Source: Pseudomonadota bacterium
GTDB taxonomy: Bacteria; Pseudomonadota; Gammaproteobacteria; Burkholderiales; Rhodocyclaceae
Direction of reading: 5' to 3'
DNA: 6,180 nt
Assembly (NCBI GenBank): GCA_021811225.1
Contig: JAJZPJ010000155.1
Span: forward strand, 1 to 6,180
Positions within the stretch are counted from its first letter, which is position 1. Each line of letters starts with the position of its first letter. Both the position numbers and the translations under genes were made by a program. This document shows, piece after piece, positions 1 to 5,602 of the stretch. Below the pieces are notes generated by a model, which was not told the origin of the DNA, did no database searches, and saw nothing but the letters and a program-made list of their open reading frames with translations.

Positions 1-588
1 CTTGAAGACCTTGAGCTTGCCCGTGGAGGGCACGTGCGGGCCGCGGCACAGATCGACGAAGTCGCCTTCGCGGTAGAGCGAGACCTCCTCGCCGGCGGGG
101 ATCGCCGCGATCAGTTCGGCCTTGTAGCGCTCGCCGATGGACTTGAAAAAGGCGATCGCCGCATCGCGCGGCAGGACTTCGCGCGTCACAGGAAAATCGC
201 GGCGGGCGAGCTCCGCCATCCGAAGCTCGATCGCGGCGAGGTCTTCGGGCGTGAATGGCCGCTTGTAGGCGAAGTCGTAGTAGAAGCCGTTTTCGATCAC
301 CGGGCCGATGGTCACCTGGGCCTCGGGAAACAGCTGCTTCACCGCGTGAGCGAGCAGATGCGCGGTGGAATGACGGATGATGGCAACGCCGTCGGCATCC
401 TTGTCGGTGACGATGGCGAGCTGCGCGTCTTGCCCGATCAGGTGCGAGGTGTCGACCAGCCTGCCATCCACCTTGCCCGCCAGCGCCGCCTTGGCCAGAC
501 CGGGGCCGATGCTCGCGGCCACTTCCGCCACCGTCACCGGCTGCGGGTATTCGCGCTTGGAACCGTCGGGCAAGACTATGGTCGGCAT
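1..588 (-). CDS. thrS: Threonyl-tRNA synthetase, N-terminal part (cut by window edge)
   Basis: The enzyme charges tRNA-Thr with threonine in the cytoplasm. The visible 196 codons begin MPTIVLPDGSKREYP and cover the N-terminal TGS domain (about residues 1-62) and most of the editing domain that removes mischarged serine. The two metal/editing motifs are intact: H73 and H77 in HSTAHLLAH, and C181 and H185 in DLCRGPHVP, close to the E. coli ThrRS positions. The family is about 640 residues, so the catalytic core and anticodon-binding domain lie beyond position 1. The start at 588 is chosen because the first residues match ThrRS N-termini. No clear Shine-Dalgarno sequence precedes it. It lies 70 nt after the tRNA-Val gene on the same strand, with a terminator-like hairpin between, so expression probably depends on read-through from the tRNA promoter. 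In related bacteria infC, rpmI, rplT and pheST often follow thrS; that is expectation, not seen here. Confidence 0.98.
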   Translation of the reverse strand, partial: MPTIVLPDGSKREYPQPVTVAEVAASIGPGLAKAALAGKVDGRLVDTSHLIGQDAQLAIVTDKDADGVAIIRHSTAHLLAHAVKQLFPEAQVTIGPVIENGFYYDFAYKRPFTPEDLAAIELRMAELARRDFPVTREVLPRDAAIAFFKSIGERYKAELIAAIPAGEEVSLYREGDFVDLCRGPHVPSTGKLKVFK

Positions 589-608
589 GATCGCATCCAC
601 GCAAGGAC

Positions 609-646
609 AAAAAACGCGACAGGGCGCCGGTTTGAGCGCCCTGTCG
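609..646 (-). terminator. Intrinsic terminator-like hairpin between tRNA-Val and thrS
   Basis: Read on the minus strand, an 11-bp perfect stem (CGACAGGGCGC at 646-636 pairing with GCGCCCTGTCG at 627-617) closes an 8-nt loop. It is followed after two bases by six T residues (614-609). This is the classic rho-independent shape. It sits 12 nt after the tRNA 3' CCA and ends 20 nt before the thrS start codon. It could trim and terminate the tRNA transcript, or act as an attenuator for thrS. Confidence 0.75.
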
Positions 647-657
647 TCTTCAGTGTT

Positions 658-734
658 TGGTAGGCGCGATTGGACTCGAACCAACGACCCCCACCATGTC
701 AAGGTGGTGCTCTAACCAGCTGAGCTACGCGCCT
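658..734 (-). tRNA. tRNA-Val(GAC)
   Basis: A complete 77-nt cloverleaf including an encoded CCA (660-658). The acceptor stem is AGGCGCG/CGCGCCT with discriminator A. The D arm is GCTC/GAGC, the anticodon arm is CCACC-TTGACAT-GGTGG with anticodon GAC (valine, GUC codons), the variable loop is 5 nt, and the T arm has the TTCGAGT loop with a G-T first pair (GTTGG/CCAAT). No intron or mismatch in the acceptor or anticodon stems. It reads in the same direction as thrS and has its own strong promoter immediately upstream. Confidence 0.97.
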
Positions 735-745
735 GAAGGAGGTGC

Positions 746-774
746 ATTGTAACCGAATCGGGCGCCTTGTCCAA
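746..774 (-). promoter_or_regulatory. Sigma-70-type promoter of tRNA-Val
   Basis: On the minus strand, a -35 box TTGGAC (774-769) and a -10 box TACAAT (751-746) are separated by exactly 17 bp. The expected transcription start, about 739, lies only some 5 nt before the mature tRNA 5' end at 734, as is usual for tRNA genes. It is likely also the main source of thrS transcripts, because no room for a separate thrS promoter is seen after the hairpin. Confidence 0.85.
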
Positions 775-956
775 AGTTGCGCGAAACAAACATCCTGCGT
801 CCGTCCTTGCCTCGCCTAGCCGCCTATGATATAGACCGATACCGTCGCGACGACGCCACCACCGGACTGTGATTCGATCATGATTATCTGCGGGCTAGCC
901 CCGTTTCCGCCGGCCTGCGCCAGTCATGACCAGGGCGACGAACCGGGACACTGCGG
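775..956. other. Divergent intergenic leader between tRNA-Val and the sensor kinase gene
   Basis: No coding gene is supported here. The stretch must contain the kinase promoter. A TATGAT at 825-830 (plus strand) is the best -10 candidate, but no matching -35 lies at normal spacing. Four short perfect palindromes occur: CGTCGCGACG (843-852), ATCATGAT (877-884), GGGCTAGCCC (892-901) and GTCATGAC (923-930). Any of these could be an operator or chance. The kinase start at 957 has only a weak purine stretch upstream (CGGGAC at 944-949). Confidence 0.4.
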
Positions 957-2873
957 ATGAAGCCGCTCAGCATCCGTGCCCGCATCCTGCTCGCCGCGCT
1001 GTTGCCCGTGGCACTGCTGGCGGTGGTATTGTCCGCGATCTTCATCTTCGACCGCGTCAGCGATCTCGACGCCGCCCAGCGCCAGACGGCCGAAGCCTTG
1101 GTCCGGCAATTCGCATCGGCGAGCGAATACGGCCTGTTCTCGGGCAACCGGGAAACGCTGCAAAATCTGGCGCGCACCGCGAAGCGCGAAGCCGGCGTGC
1201 GCTCGGCCACCATCTTCGATGTCAAGGGCAGGATACTCGCCCGCGCCGGCCTTGCCGGCTACGGCAATCTGGCTCGGTTCAGCGCCGGCCCCAGCGAGAC
1301 CGTCGATCCGGAAACGCACACCCTGCTGCTGACGCAACCGATACTCGCCTCGCAACTGACGCTCGCCGATCTCTACAGCGGCGCCACCGCGCCCAAACCG
1401 CTCCGGCTGGGCGAGGTGGTGCTGGAACTATCTACCGCCGGCGTTCAGGCGCGCCGGTACGAGCTGATGCTGGCGGGAATACTGACCACGCTGGGCTGTC
1501 TGCTCTTCGGCGGCCTGTTGGCGGTGCGCCTCTCCCGTGGCGTGATCCGGCCGATCGTCGAGGTCGGCAAGGTGGTCGAGCGCATCGGCAGGGGCGAGCT
1601 CTCGGCGCGCGTCGCGACGAGCGAGGACAGTTCCCTGCAACCGCTGGAGGAAGGCGTGAACCAGATGGCGGCGCGGATCGAATCGGGGCAGGAGGAGCTG
1701 CAACGGCGGATCAGCGAAGCCACCGTCGAGCTGCGCGCGAAGAAGGAGGAAGCGGAACTGGCCACGCTCGCCAAGTCGCGCTTCCTCGCTTCGGCCAGCC
1801 ACGACCTGCGCCAACCGATGCACGCGCTGGGCATGTTCATGAGCAGGCTGATGCATCTGCCGCACAACGACGAGACGCGCCACCTGATCGGCCGCATCGA
1901 CGCCTCGGTGCATGCCTTGCAGAACCTGCTCGACGCCCTGCTCGACATCTCGCGCCTCGAAGCCGGCGTGCTGCGCGCGAGACCGCGCCATTTCCCGGTG
2001 CAGGCGCTGTTCGACGAGATCGGCGGCGAGCTCTCCGCGATGGCGGAGGAACGCAGCCTGAAGCTGCGGCTGCGGCCCTGCCCGCTGTGGCTCGACTCGG
2101 ATCCCATCCTGCTGCACCGCATCCTGCTCAACCTGGTCTCCAACGCGCTGCGCTACACCCGGCAAGGCGGCGTGCTCGTCGCCTGCCGCCGCCGCGGCGG
2201 CAGGGTCCGCATCGAGGTCTGGGACAGCGGCATCGGCATCCCGCCCGAGTCCCGGACGGAAATCTTCAAGGAGTTCGTGCAACTGGCCAATCCCGAACGG
2301 GACCGCAACCAGGGACTGGGGCTGGGCCTGACCATCGTCGAGCGCACCGCCCAGTTGCTCGGCCATCCCCTGACCGTGGATTCCCGGCCGGGGATCGGCT
2401 CGCGTTTCGCCATCGAAGTGCCGCGCGCGCCGCCCGAGGCCGCCGCGCTCGCGCAGGCGCCGTCAGCGCCCGAGGGACAGTTCGAAGGCCTCCACCTGCT
2501 GGTGATCGACGACGATGCGCTGGCCCGGCAAGGACTGGCGGTGTTGCTCGAATCCTGGGGCTGTCGCGTGAGCGCCGCAGAGGATGCCGAACAGGCGCTG
2601 GCGCTGACGGCGCACCAGAGCCCTCCCCATCTGATCGCTTGCGACTATCGGCTGCGCCACGGCCAGAACGGCATCGAGGTTCTGGCGCTGCTGCGGGCGC
2701 GCGCCGGCCTGACGGCGCCCGGATTCCTGATCAGCGGCAACACCGATGCGGAGCTGATGAAGCGGGCCGCCGACCAGGGCATCCCCTTGCTGCACAAGCC
2801 GGTGCAGCCGGCGCGGCTGCGCGCCCTGATCCACCGCCTGGTGCTGGACAAGGGCGAGGACGCGCCGGACTGA
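957..2873 (+). CDS. Membrane hybrid sensor histidine kinase/response regulator (BarA-like sensor half, HDLRQP-type core)
   Basis: A 638-residue inner-membrane kinase. Transmembrane helix 1 is at about residues 9-31, a periplasmic sensor at 32-168 and helix 2 at 170-191. HAMP follows at about 192-245, then a coiled-coil linker at 245-275. The phosphoacceptor is H282 in ASHDLRQPMHAL. The ATPase domain (about 377-488) has N-box N392/N396, DSGIGIP (423-429) and GLGLGL (453-458). The C-terminal receiver domain (about 512-632) has acidic residues D518-D520, acceptor D563, S593 and K614. The sensor start (SIRARILLAALLP, then SEYGLFSGNRE) resembles E. coli BarA as I recall it. No HPt domain and no adjacent regulator gene are visible, so phosphate output is unknown. 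ATG 957 is the first start after the in-frame stop at 927-929. The signal sensed cannot be told from sequence. All catalytic residues are present, so it is probably active. Confidence 0.96.
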   Translation: MKPLSIRARILLAALLPVALLAVVLSAIFIFDRVSDLDAAQRQTAEALVRQFASASEYGLFSGNRETLQNLARTAKREAGVRSATIFDVKGRILARAGLAGYGNLARFSAGPSETVDPETHTLLLTQPILASQLTLADLYSGATAPKPLRLGEVVLELSTAGVQARRYELMLAGILTTLGCLLFGGLLAVRLSRGVIRPIVEVGKVVERIGRGELSARVATSEDSSLQPLEEGVNQMAARIESGQEELQRRISEATVELRAKKEEAELATLAKSRFLASASHDLRQPMHALGMFMSRLMHLPHNDETRHLIGRIDASVHALQNLLDALLDISRLEAGVLRARPRHFPVQALFDEIGGELSAMAEERSLKLRLRPCPLWLDSDPILLHRILLNLVSNALRYTRQGGVLVACRRRGGRVRIEVWDSGIGIPPESRTEIFKEFVQLANPERDRNQGLGLGLTIVERTAQLLGHPLTVDSRPGIGSRFAIEVPRAPPEAAALAQAPSAPEGQFEGLHLLVIDDDALARQGLAVLLESWGCRVSAAEDAEQALALTAHQSPPHLIACDYRLRHGQNGIEVLALLRARAGLTAPGFLISGNTDAELMKRAADQGIPLLHKPVQPARLRALIHRLVLDKGEDAPD

Positions 2874-3863
2874 TCAGCCGCCGATGGCGACGACGATGCG
2901 GCCGGTGACGCGGGCCTTGAGGAAATCGTCGAAGACCTCGGGCAGCGCATCGAAGGCGATGGTCCGGGTCATGGCCTCCAGATGCTGCGGCTTCATGTCG
3001 CCCGCGAGCCGGCGCCAGACCTCGGCGCGCACCGGCATCGGACAGTTCACCGAGTCGATGCCGAGCAGGCTGACGCCGCGCAGGATGAAGGGCATCACCG
3101 TGGTGTTGAGGCCGGTCCCGGCGGCCAGGCCGACGCTGGCCAGGGTGCCGTCGATCTGCATGGTGCTGGCCAGCCAGGCGAGCACCTCGCCGCCCAGGTT
3201 GTCGATGGCGCCGGCCCAGGTGGCGCGATCGAGCGGCTTGATCTTGGTCAGATCGAGCGAGGAGCGCAGCAGCACTTCGGCGGCGCCGATCTGCTTCAGG
3301 TAGTCGCGCTGCGCCTCCTTGCCGGTCAGCGCGACGACGCGGTAACCCAGCCGGGCCAGGATCTCGATGGCGACGCTGCCCACTCCGCCGGTGGCGCCGG
3401 TGACGATCACCGGCCCCTTGGCCGGGGTCAGGCCGTTGGTCTCCATGCGCACCACCGCCAGCGCCGCGGTGAAGCCGGCGGTGCCGAAGCTCATCGCCTC
3501 CTTCGCGCTCATGCCCGCTGGCAGCTTCACCACCCAGTCCGCCGGCACCCGCGCCTGCTCGGCGTAGCCGCCGTGGTGCGCGACGCCGACGTCGTAGCTG
3601 GTGCACAGCACCTCCTCGCCCTTGACGAAGCGCGGATCGCGGCTGTCGGTGACGGTGCCGGCGAGATCGATGCCGCCGACGCAGGGATAGCGGCGGATGA
3701 TGCGGCCGGCGCCGGTGGCGGCCAGCGCATCCTTGTAGTTCACGCTGGAGTAGGCGACGCGGATGCTGACTTCGCCGGGGTCGAGATCCGCTTCCTCCAT
3801 CCGGGCGAAGCGGCTCACCACCTTGCCGTCTTCCTGGCTGATCAGATAGGCCTTGAAACTCAT
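2874..3863 (-). CDS. acuI: AcuI/YhdH-family NADPH-dependent acrylyl-CoA reductase (MDR superfamily)
   Basis: A 329-residue cytoplasmic medium-chain dehydrogenase/reductase without structural zinc ligands. Family landmarks match E. coli YhdH and AcuI: YSSVNYKDALAATG (38-51), GIDLAGTV (64-71), the GTAGFTA segment (127-133), the nucleotide-binding loop TGATGGVGS (155-163), WAGAIDNLGG (216-225) and TTVMPFILRGVSLLGIDSV (254-272). Characterised AcuI proteins reduce acrylyl-CoA to propionyl-CoA with NADPH; other quinone or enoyl reductase activities are possible, and substrate is inferred from family only. Length fits the family (E. coli YhdH is about 324). The start at 3863 is set by a strong ribosome-binding site, AAAGGAG, six bases upstream. 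Its stop codon abuts the kinase stop codon in convergent orientation. It appears to be a single-gene unit with its own promoter. Confidence 0.92.
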   Translation of the reverse strand: MSFKAYLISQEDGKVVSRFARMEEADLDPGEVSIRVAYSSVNYKDALAATGAGRIIRRYPCVGGIDLAGTVTDSRDPRFVKGEEVLCTSYDVGVAHHGGYAEQARVPADWVVKLPAGMSAKEAMSFGTAGFTAALAVVRMETNGLTPAKGPVIVTGATGGVGSVAIEILARLGYRVVALTGKEAQRDYLKQIGAAEVLLRSSLDLTKIKPLDRATWAGAIDNLGGEVLAWLASTMQIDGTLASVGLAAGTGLNTTVMPFILRGVSLLGIDSVNCPMPVRAEVWRRLAGDMKPQHLEAMTRTIAFDALPEVFDDFLKARVTGRIVVAIGG

Positions 3864-3869
3864 CGTGGG

Positions 3870-3876
3870 CTCCTTT
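3870..3876 (-). promoter_or_regulatory. Ribosome-binding site of acuI
   Basis: The minus strand reads AAAGGAG, six bases before ATG 3863. It is the only strong Shine-Dalgarno sequence seen at a gene start in this window, and it fixes the acuI start. Confidence 0.85.
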
Positions 3877-3928
3877 GGGGGCTGGCGCTCGGGGGTCGGC
3901 GCTGGAACTGGCGCTGGCTGTGGCGGCG

Positions 3929-3934
3929 ATTATA
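3929..3934 (-). promoter_or_regulatory. Probable -10 box of acuI
   Basis: A perfect TATAAT on the minus strand, about 66 bp upstream of the acuI start. No convincing -35 is present at 16-18 bp and there is no extended -10 TG, so an activator may be needed. The predicted start near 3922 would give a leader of about 58 nt holding three GGCGCT copies (plus-strand positions 3884, 3898 and 3910). Confidence 0.5.
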
Positions 3935-3968
3935 ACCGTTGAGCCTCGGGCCGGCCGCCCGCCCGGGG

Positions 3969-3997
3969 TTTACTCGCGGCCCGATGGCCGCTATAGT
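3969..3997 (+). promoter_or_regulatory. Promoter of the NlpC/P60 gene, close to its start codon
   Basis: A -35 box TTTACT (3969-3974) and a -10 box TATAGT (3992-3997) are separated by exactly 17 bp. The expected transcription start, 4003-4006, coincides with the ATG at 4006, leaving no space for a Shine-Dalgarno sequence. The bases before the ATG (CCGCACCC) contain none. The mRNA is therefore predicted to be leaderless or nearly so. Confidence 0.6.
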
Positions 3998-4005
3998 CCG
4001 CACCC

Positions 4006-4599
4006 ATGAGTTTGGCCAACCACCTCCGTAAACTCACCCCTGCGCTCGCGGCGGCTTCCCTGCTACTCGCCGCCCCGAGCTTCGCCGAAGACCCACCGGC
4101 CGATGCCGGACCCTCGCTGCGATTGTCCTCCGCACTGATCGAGCGCGCCACCGACAGCGCCAACGCCGCCGTCTCCAGCGTCACCGACAGCGCCAGCGCG
4201 GCCGTCTCCAGCGTCACCGAAGGCGCCGACGCGGTGGTCACGCGCGCCCTGGAACTGGTCGGCATCCGCTACCGCCGCGGCGGCAGTTCGCCCAAAACCG
4301 GTTTCGATTGCAGCGGCTTCGTAGACAACGTCTTCAAGGTGGGCCTCGGTCTGATCCTGCCGCACAACGCGCGCCAGATCGCCAGGACCGGCGAGCGGGT
4401 GAAGGAGGACGATCTGCAGCCGGGCGACCTGGTGTTCTTCAACACCATGCGGCGCGCCTTCTCGCACGTGGGCATCTATCTCGGCGACCACCTGTTCGTC
4501 CATGCGCCGCACACCGGCGCCGAAGTGCGCGTCGAAGACATGCGCGAGCGCTACTGGGTCAAGCGCTTCGACGGCGCCCGGCGCATGACCATCGAGTAG
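4006..4599 (+). CDS. Exported NlpC/P60 (C40) family cell-wall peptidase
   Basis: A 197-residue secreted peptidase expected to cut peptide stems of peptidoglycan in the periplasm. A Sec signal peptide (basic NHLRK, then a hydrophobic core, cleavage after SFA at about residue 27) has no lipobox, unlike MepS. Residues 39-82 form an Ala/Ser/Val-rich linker with 11-residue repeats. The NlpC/P60 domain follows: catalytic C102 in FDCSGFV, H154 in SHVGIYLG and H166 in VHAPHTG. The H154-H166 spacing of 12 matches MepS as I recall it. The C-terminal RYWVKRFDGARR is typical of the family. ATG 4006 is chosen because an in-frame TAG lies at 3994-3996 and the signal peptide begins there. There is no Shine-Dalgarno sequence. 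The last 49 bp overlap the convergent patatin gene. Whether it cuts crosslinks (endopeptidase) or other bonds is not shown by sequence. Confidence 0.95.
   Translation: MSLANHLRKLTPALAAASLLLAAPSFAEDPPADAGPSLRLSSALIERATDSANAAVSSVTDSASAAVSSVTEGADAVVTRALELVGIRYRRGGSSPKTGFDCSGFVDNVFKVGLGLILPHNARQIARTGERVKEDDLQPGDLVFFNTMRRAFSHVGIYLGDHLFVHAPHTGAEVRVEDMRERYWVKRFDGARRMTIE
4120..4251 (+). repeat. 33-bp tandem repeat coding an 11-residue linker repeat
   Basis: Two 33-bp units (4153-4185 and 4186-4218) differ at only two bases and encode DSANAAVSSVT and DSASAAVSSVT. Weaker copies flank them: RLSSALIERAT (4120-4152) and EGADAVVTRAL (4219-4251). The alignment keeps small or hydrophobic residues at positions 5, 6, 7 and 10 of each unit, as in an amphipathic hendecad helix. 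It lies between the signal peptide and the catalytic domain. Confidence 0.85.
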
Positions 4600-5492
4600 G
4601 CCGCCAGCTTCGCCTCGATCTCGGGCAGCGCCGCAGCGGCCGCCTTTTCGCCTTCCAGCACCGCCAGATTCCGATCCTGAAAATCCGTCGCGCTCAGACC
4701 CGACATGTTCGGGCGAATGACCACGTCCGCGTCGGCCAGTTCATTCCTGGCGATCACCCGGCTCATGATCGTGAAGGTCTGCAGCAGCACGTCTGGCGTG
4801 CTCTGCGTCTTGCCGTACCGCGGTCTGGCGGAAATATCGACGGCGATGACGAAGTCGGCGCCGAGCCTGCGGGCGACCCCCACCGGCACCGGGCTCACCA
4901 GTCCGCCATCGACGTACTCCCGGCCGTTGATGGCGACCGGCTGGAACAGTCCCGGCACGCTGCTCGAGGCGCGCACCGCCATGCCGGTATTGCCGGTGCG
5001 GAACACCACCGGCTCGCCGCTTTGCAGGTCGGTCGCGACCACCGCCATCAGCTTGTTCAGTTTCTCCAGCGGCCGTCCGCCGACGGCGCGGTTGACGAAG
5101 TCCTGCAGCGCTTCGCCCCTCAGGACGCCGCGATCGGGCCAGGACCAGTCGGAAAACTGTCCTTCGTCCATGCCCAGGGCCAGCTTCTGCAAGGCGAAGC
5201 CGTCGTCGCCCGCGGCATAGAGGGCGCCGACCACCGCACCGGCGCTGGTGCCGACGACGATGGACGGAACGATGCCCTGCGCCTCCAGCGCCTTGATCAC
5301 GCCGATATGGGCGAAGCCGCGCGCCGCGCCGCCGCCCAGGACCAGCGCGATCTTCGGCGCCGGCCGCGGCGCCGGCGCACGCTCTTGCTGCCCGGCGCAG
5401 GCGGCCAGGAACAAGGCGGCGAACAGGGCGATCGCGGCCCGGATACGGGACCTCGCCGGGGGGCTCAAACGGATACTCGGATATGTCATCAT
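4551..5492 (-). CDS. Patatin-like phospholipase family lipoprotein
   Basis: A 313-residue predicted lipoprotein acyl hydrolase of the bacterial patatin/RssA group. A signal peptide with lipobox LAAC (C32) indicates lipid anchoring in the envelope, followed by a short Pro/Ala/Arg-rich linker. The patatin domain starts at about residue 47: oxyanion loop GGGAARGF (53-60), nucleophile S83 in GTSAG (81-85) and dyad D195 in VDGG (194-197). The Ser-Asp dyad is intact, so it should hydrolyse phospholipid or other acyl esters; the true substrate is unknown. The two ATGs at 5492 and 5489 are tandem, with no Shine-Dalgarno sequence before them. AT-rich TAAGATAAAAT (5510-5500) sits just upstream and may be the -10 region. 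The last 15 or so residues (MVMRRAPSKRLTQ end) are antisense to the conserved end of the NlpC/P60 gene and may be a late extension. Confidence 0.94.
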   Translation of the reverse strand: MMTYPSIRLSPPARSRIRAAIALFAALFLAACAGQQERAPAPRPAPKIALVLGGGAARGFAHIGVIKALEAQGIVPSIVVGTSAGAVVGALYAAGDDGFALQKLALGMDEGQFSDWSWPDRGVLRGEALQDFVNRAVGGRPLEKLNKLMAVVATDLQSGEPVVFRTGNTGMAVRASSSVPGLFQPVAINGREYVDGGLVSPVPVGVARRLGADFVIAVDISARPRYGKTQSTPDVLLQTFTIMSRVIARNELADADVVIRPNMSGLSATDFQDRNLAVLEGEKAAAAALPEIEAKLAAYSMVMRRAPSKRLTQ

Positions 5493-5602
5493 GGCGGGAA
5501 TTTTATCTTAGGGAACCCAGGTCCGATCCGCCGGTCAGCATTGTTCATGAATCCGTTCCCGTCATCCCTGGCACCCGTCGCTTCGATCTGGCGTAAGTTC
5601 AG
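5493..5602. other. Short divergent spacer between the patatin gene and aat
   Basis: 110 bp carrying both starts. On the minus strand the AT-rich block TAAGATAAAAT (5510-5500) is the only -10-like sequence, with no good -35. On the plus strand no confident aat promoter is visible. A 19-codon open frame begins at 5547 and its stop overlaps the aat start codon (ATGA at 5603-5606). Confidence 0.4.

Noticed and set aside
34..715. Plus-strand open frames of 209 and 112 codons
   Set aside because: They are antisense to thrS with its conserved ThrRS motifs, and run into the tRNA gene; their Arg/Gly-rich translations show no family features.
1428..2366. Minus-strand open frame of 312 codons inside the kinase gene
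   Set aside because: Antisense shadow caused by high GC third positions; no recognisable motif, ribosome site or promoter.
926..2908. A 660-codon plus-strand frame longer than the kinase gene
   Set aside because: It is a frame shadow of the kinase: a GC-rich Arg/Ala/Pro-rich translation without domains, whereas the frame from 957 holds every kinase motif.
2731..3935. Long alternative frames over acuI on both strands (2731-3606 minus, 2982-3935 plus)
   Set aside because: Low-complexity Arg/Gly/Ala/His translations; the frame 2874-3863 matches the AcuI/YhdH family along its whole length and has a good ribosome site.
3949..3967. GC-rich palindromes GGCCGGCC and CCCGGG in the divergent promoter region
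   Set aside because: Short G/C-only palindromes are expected often at this base composition, and they do not align with either promoter in a telling way.
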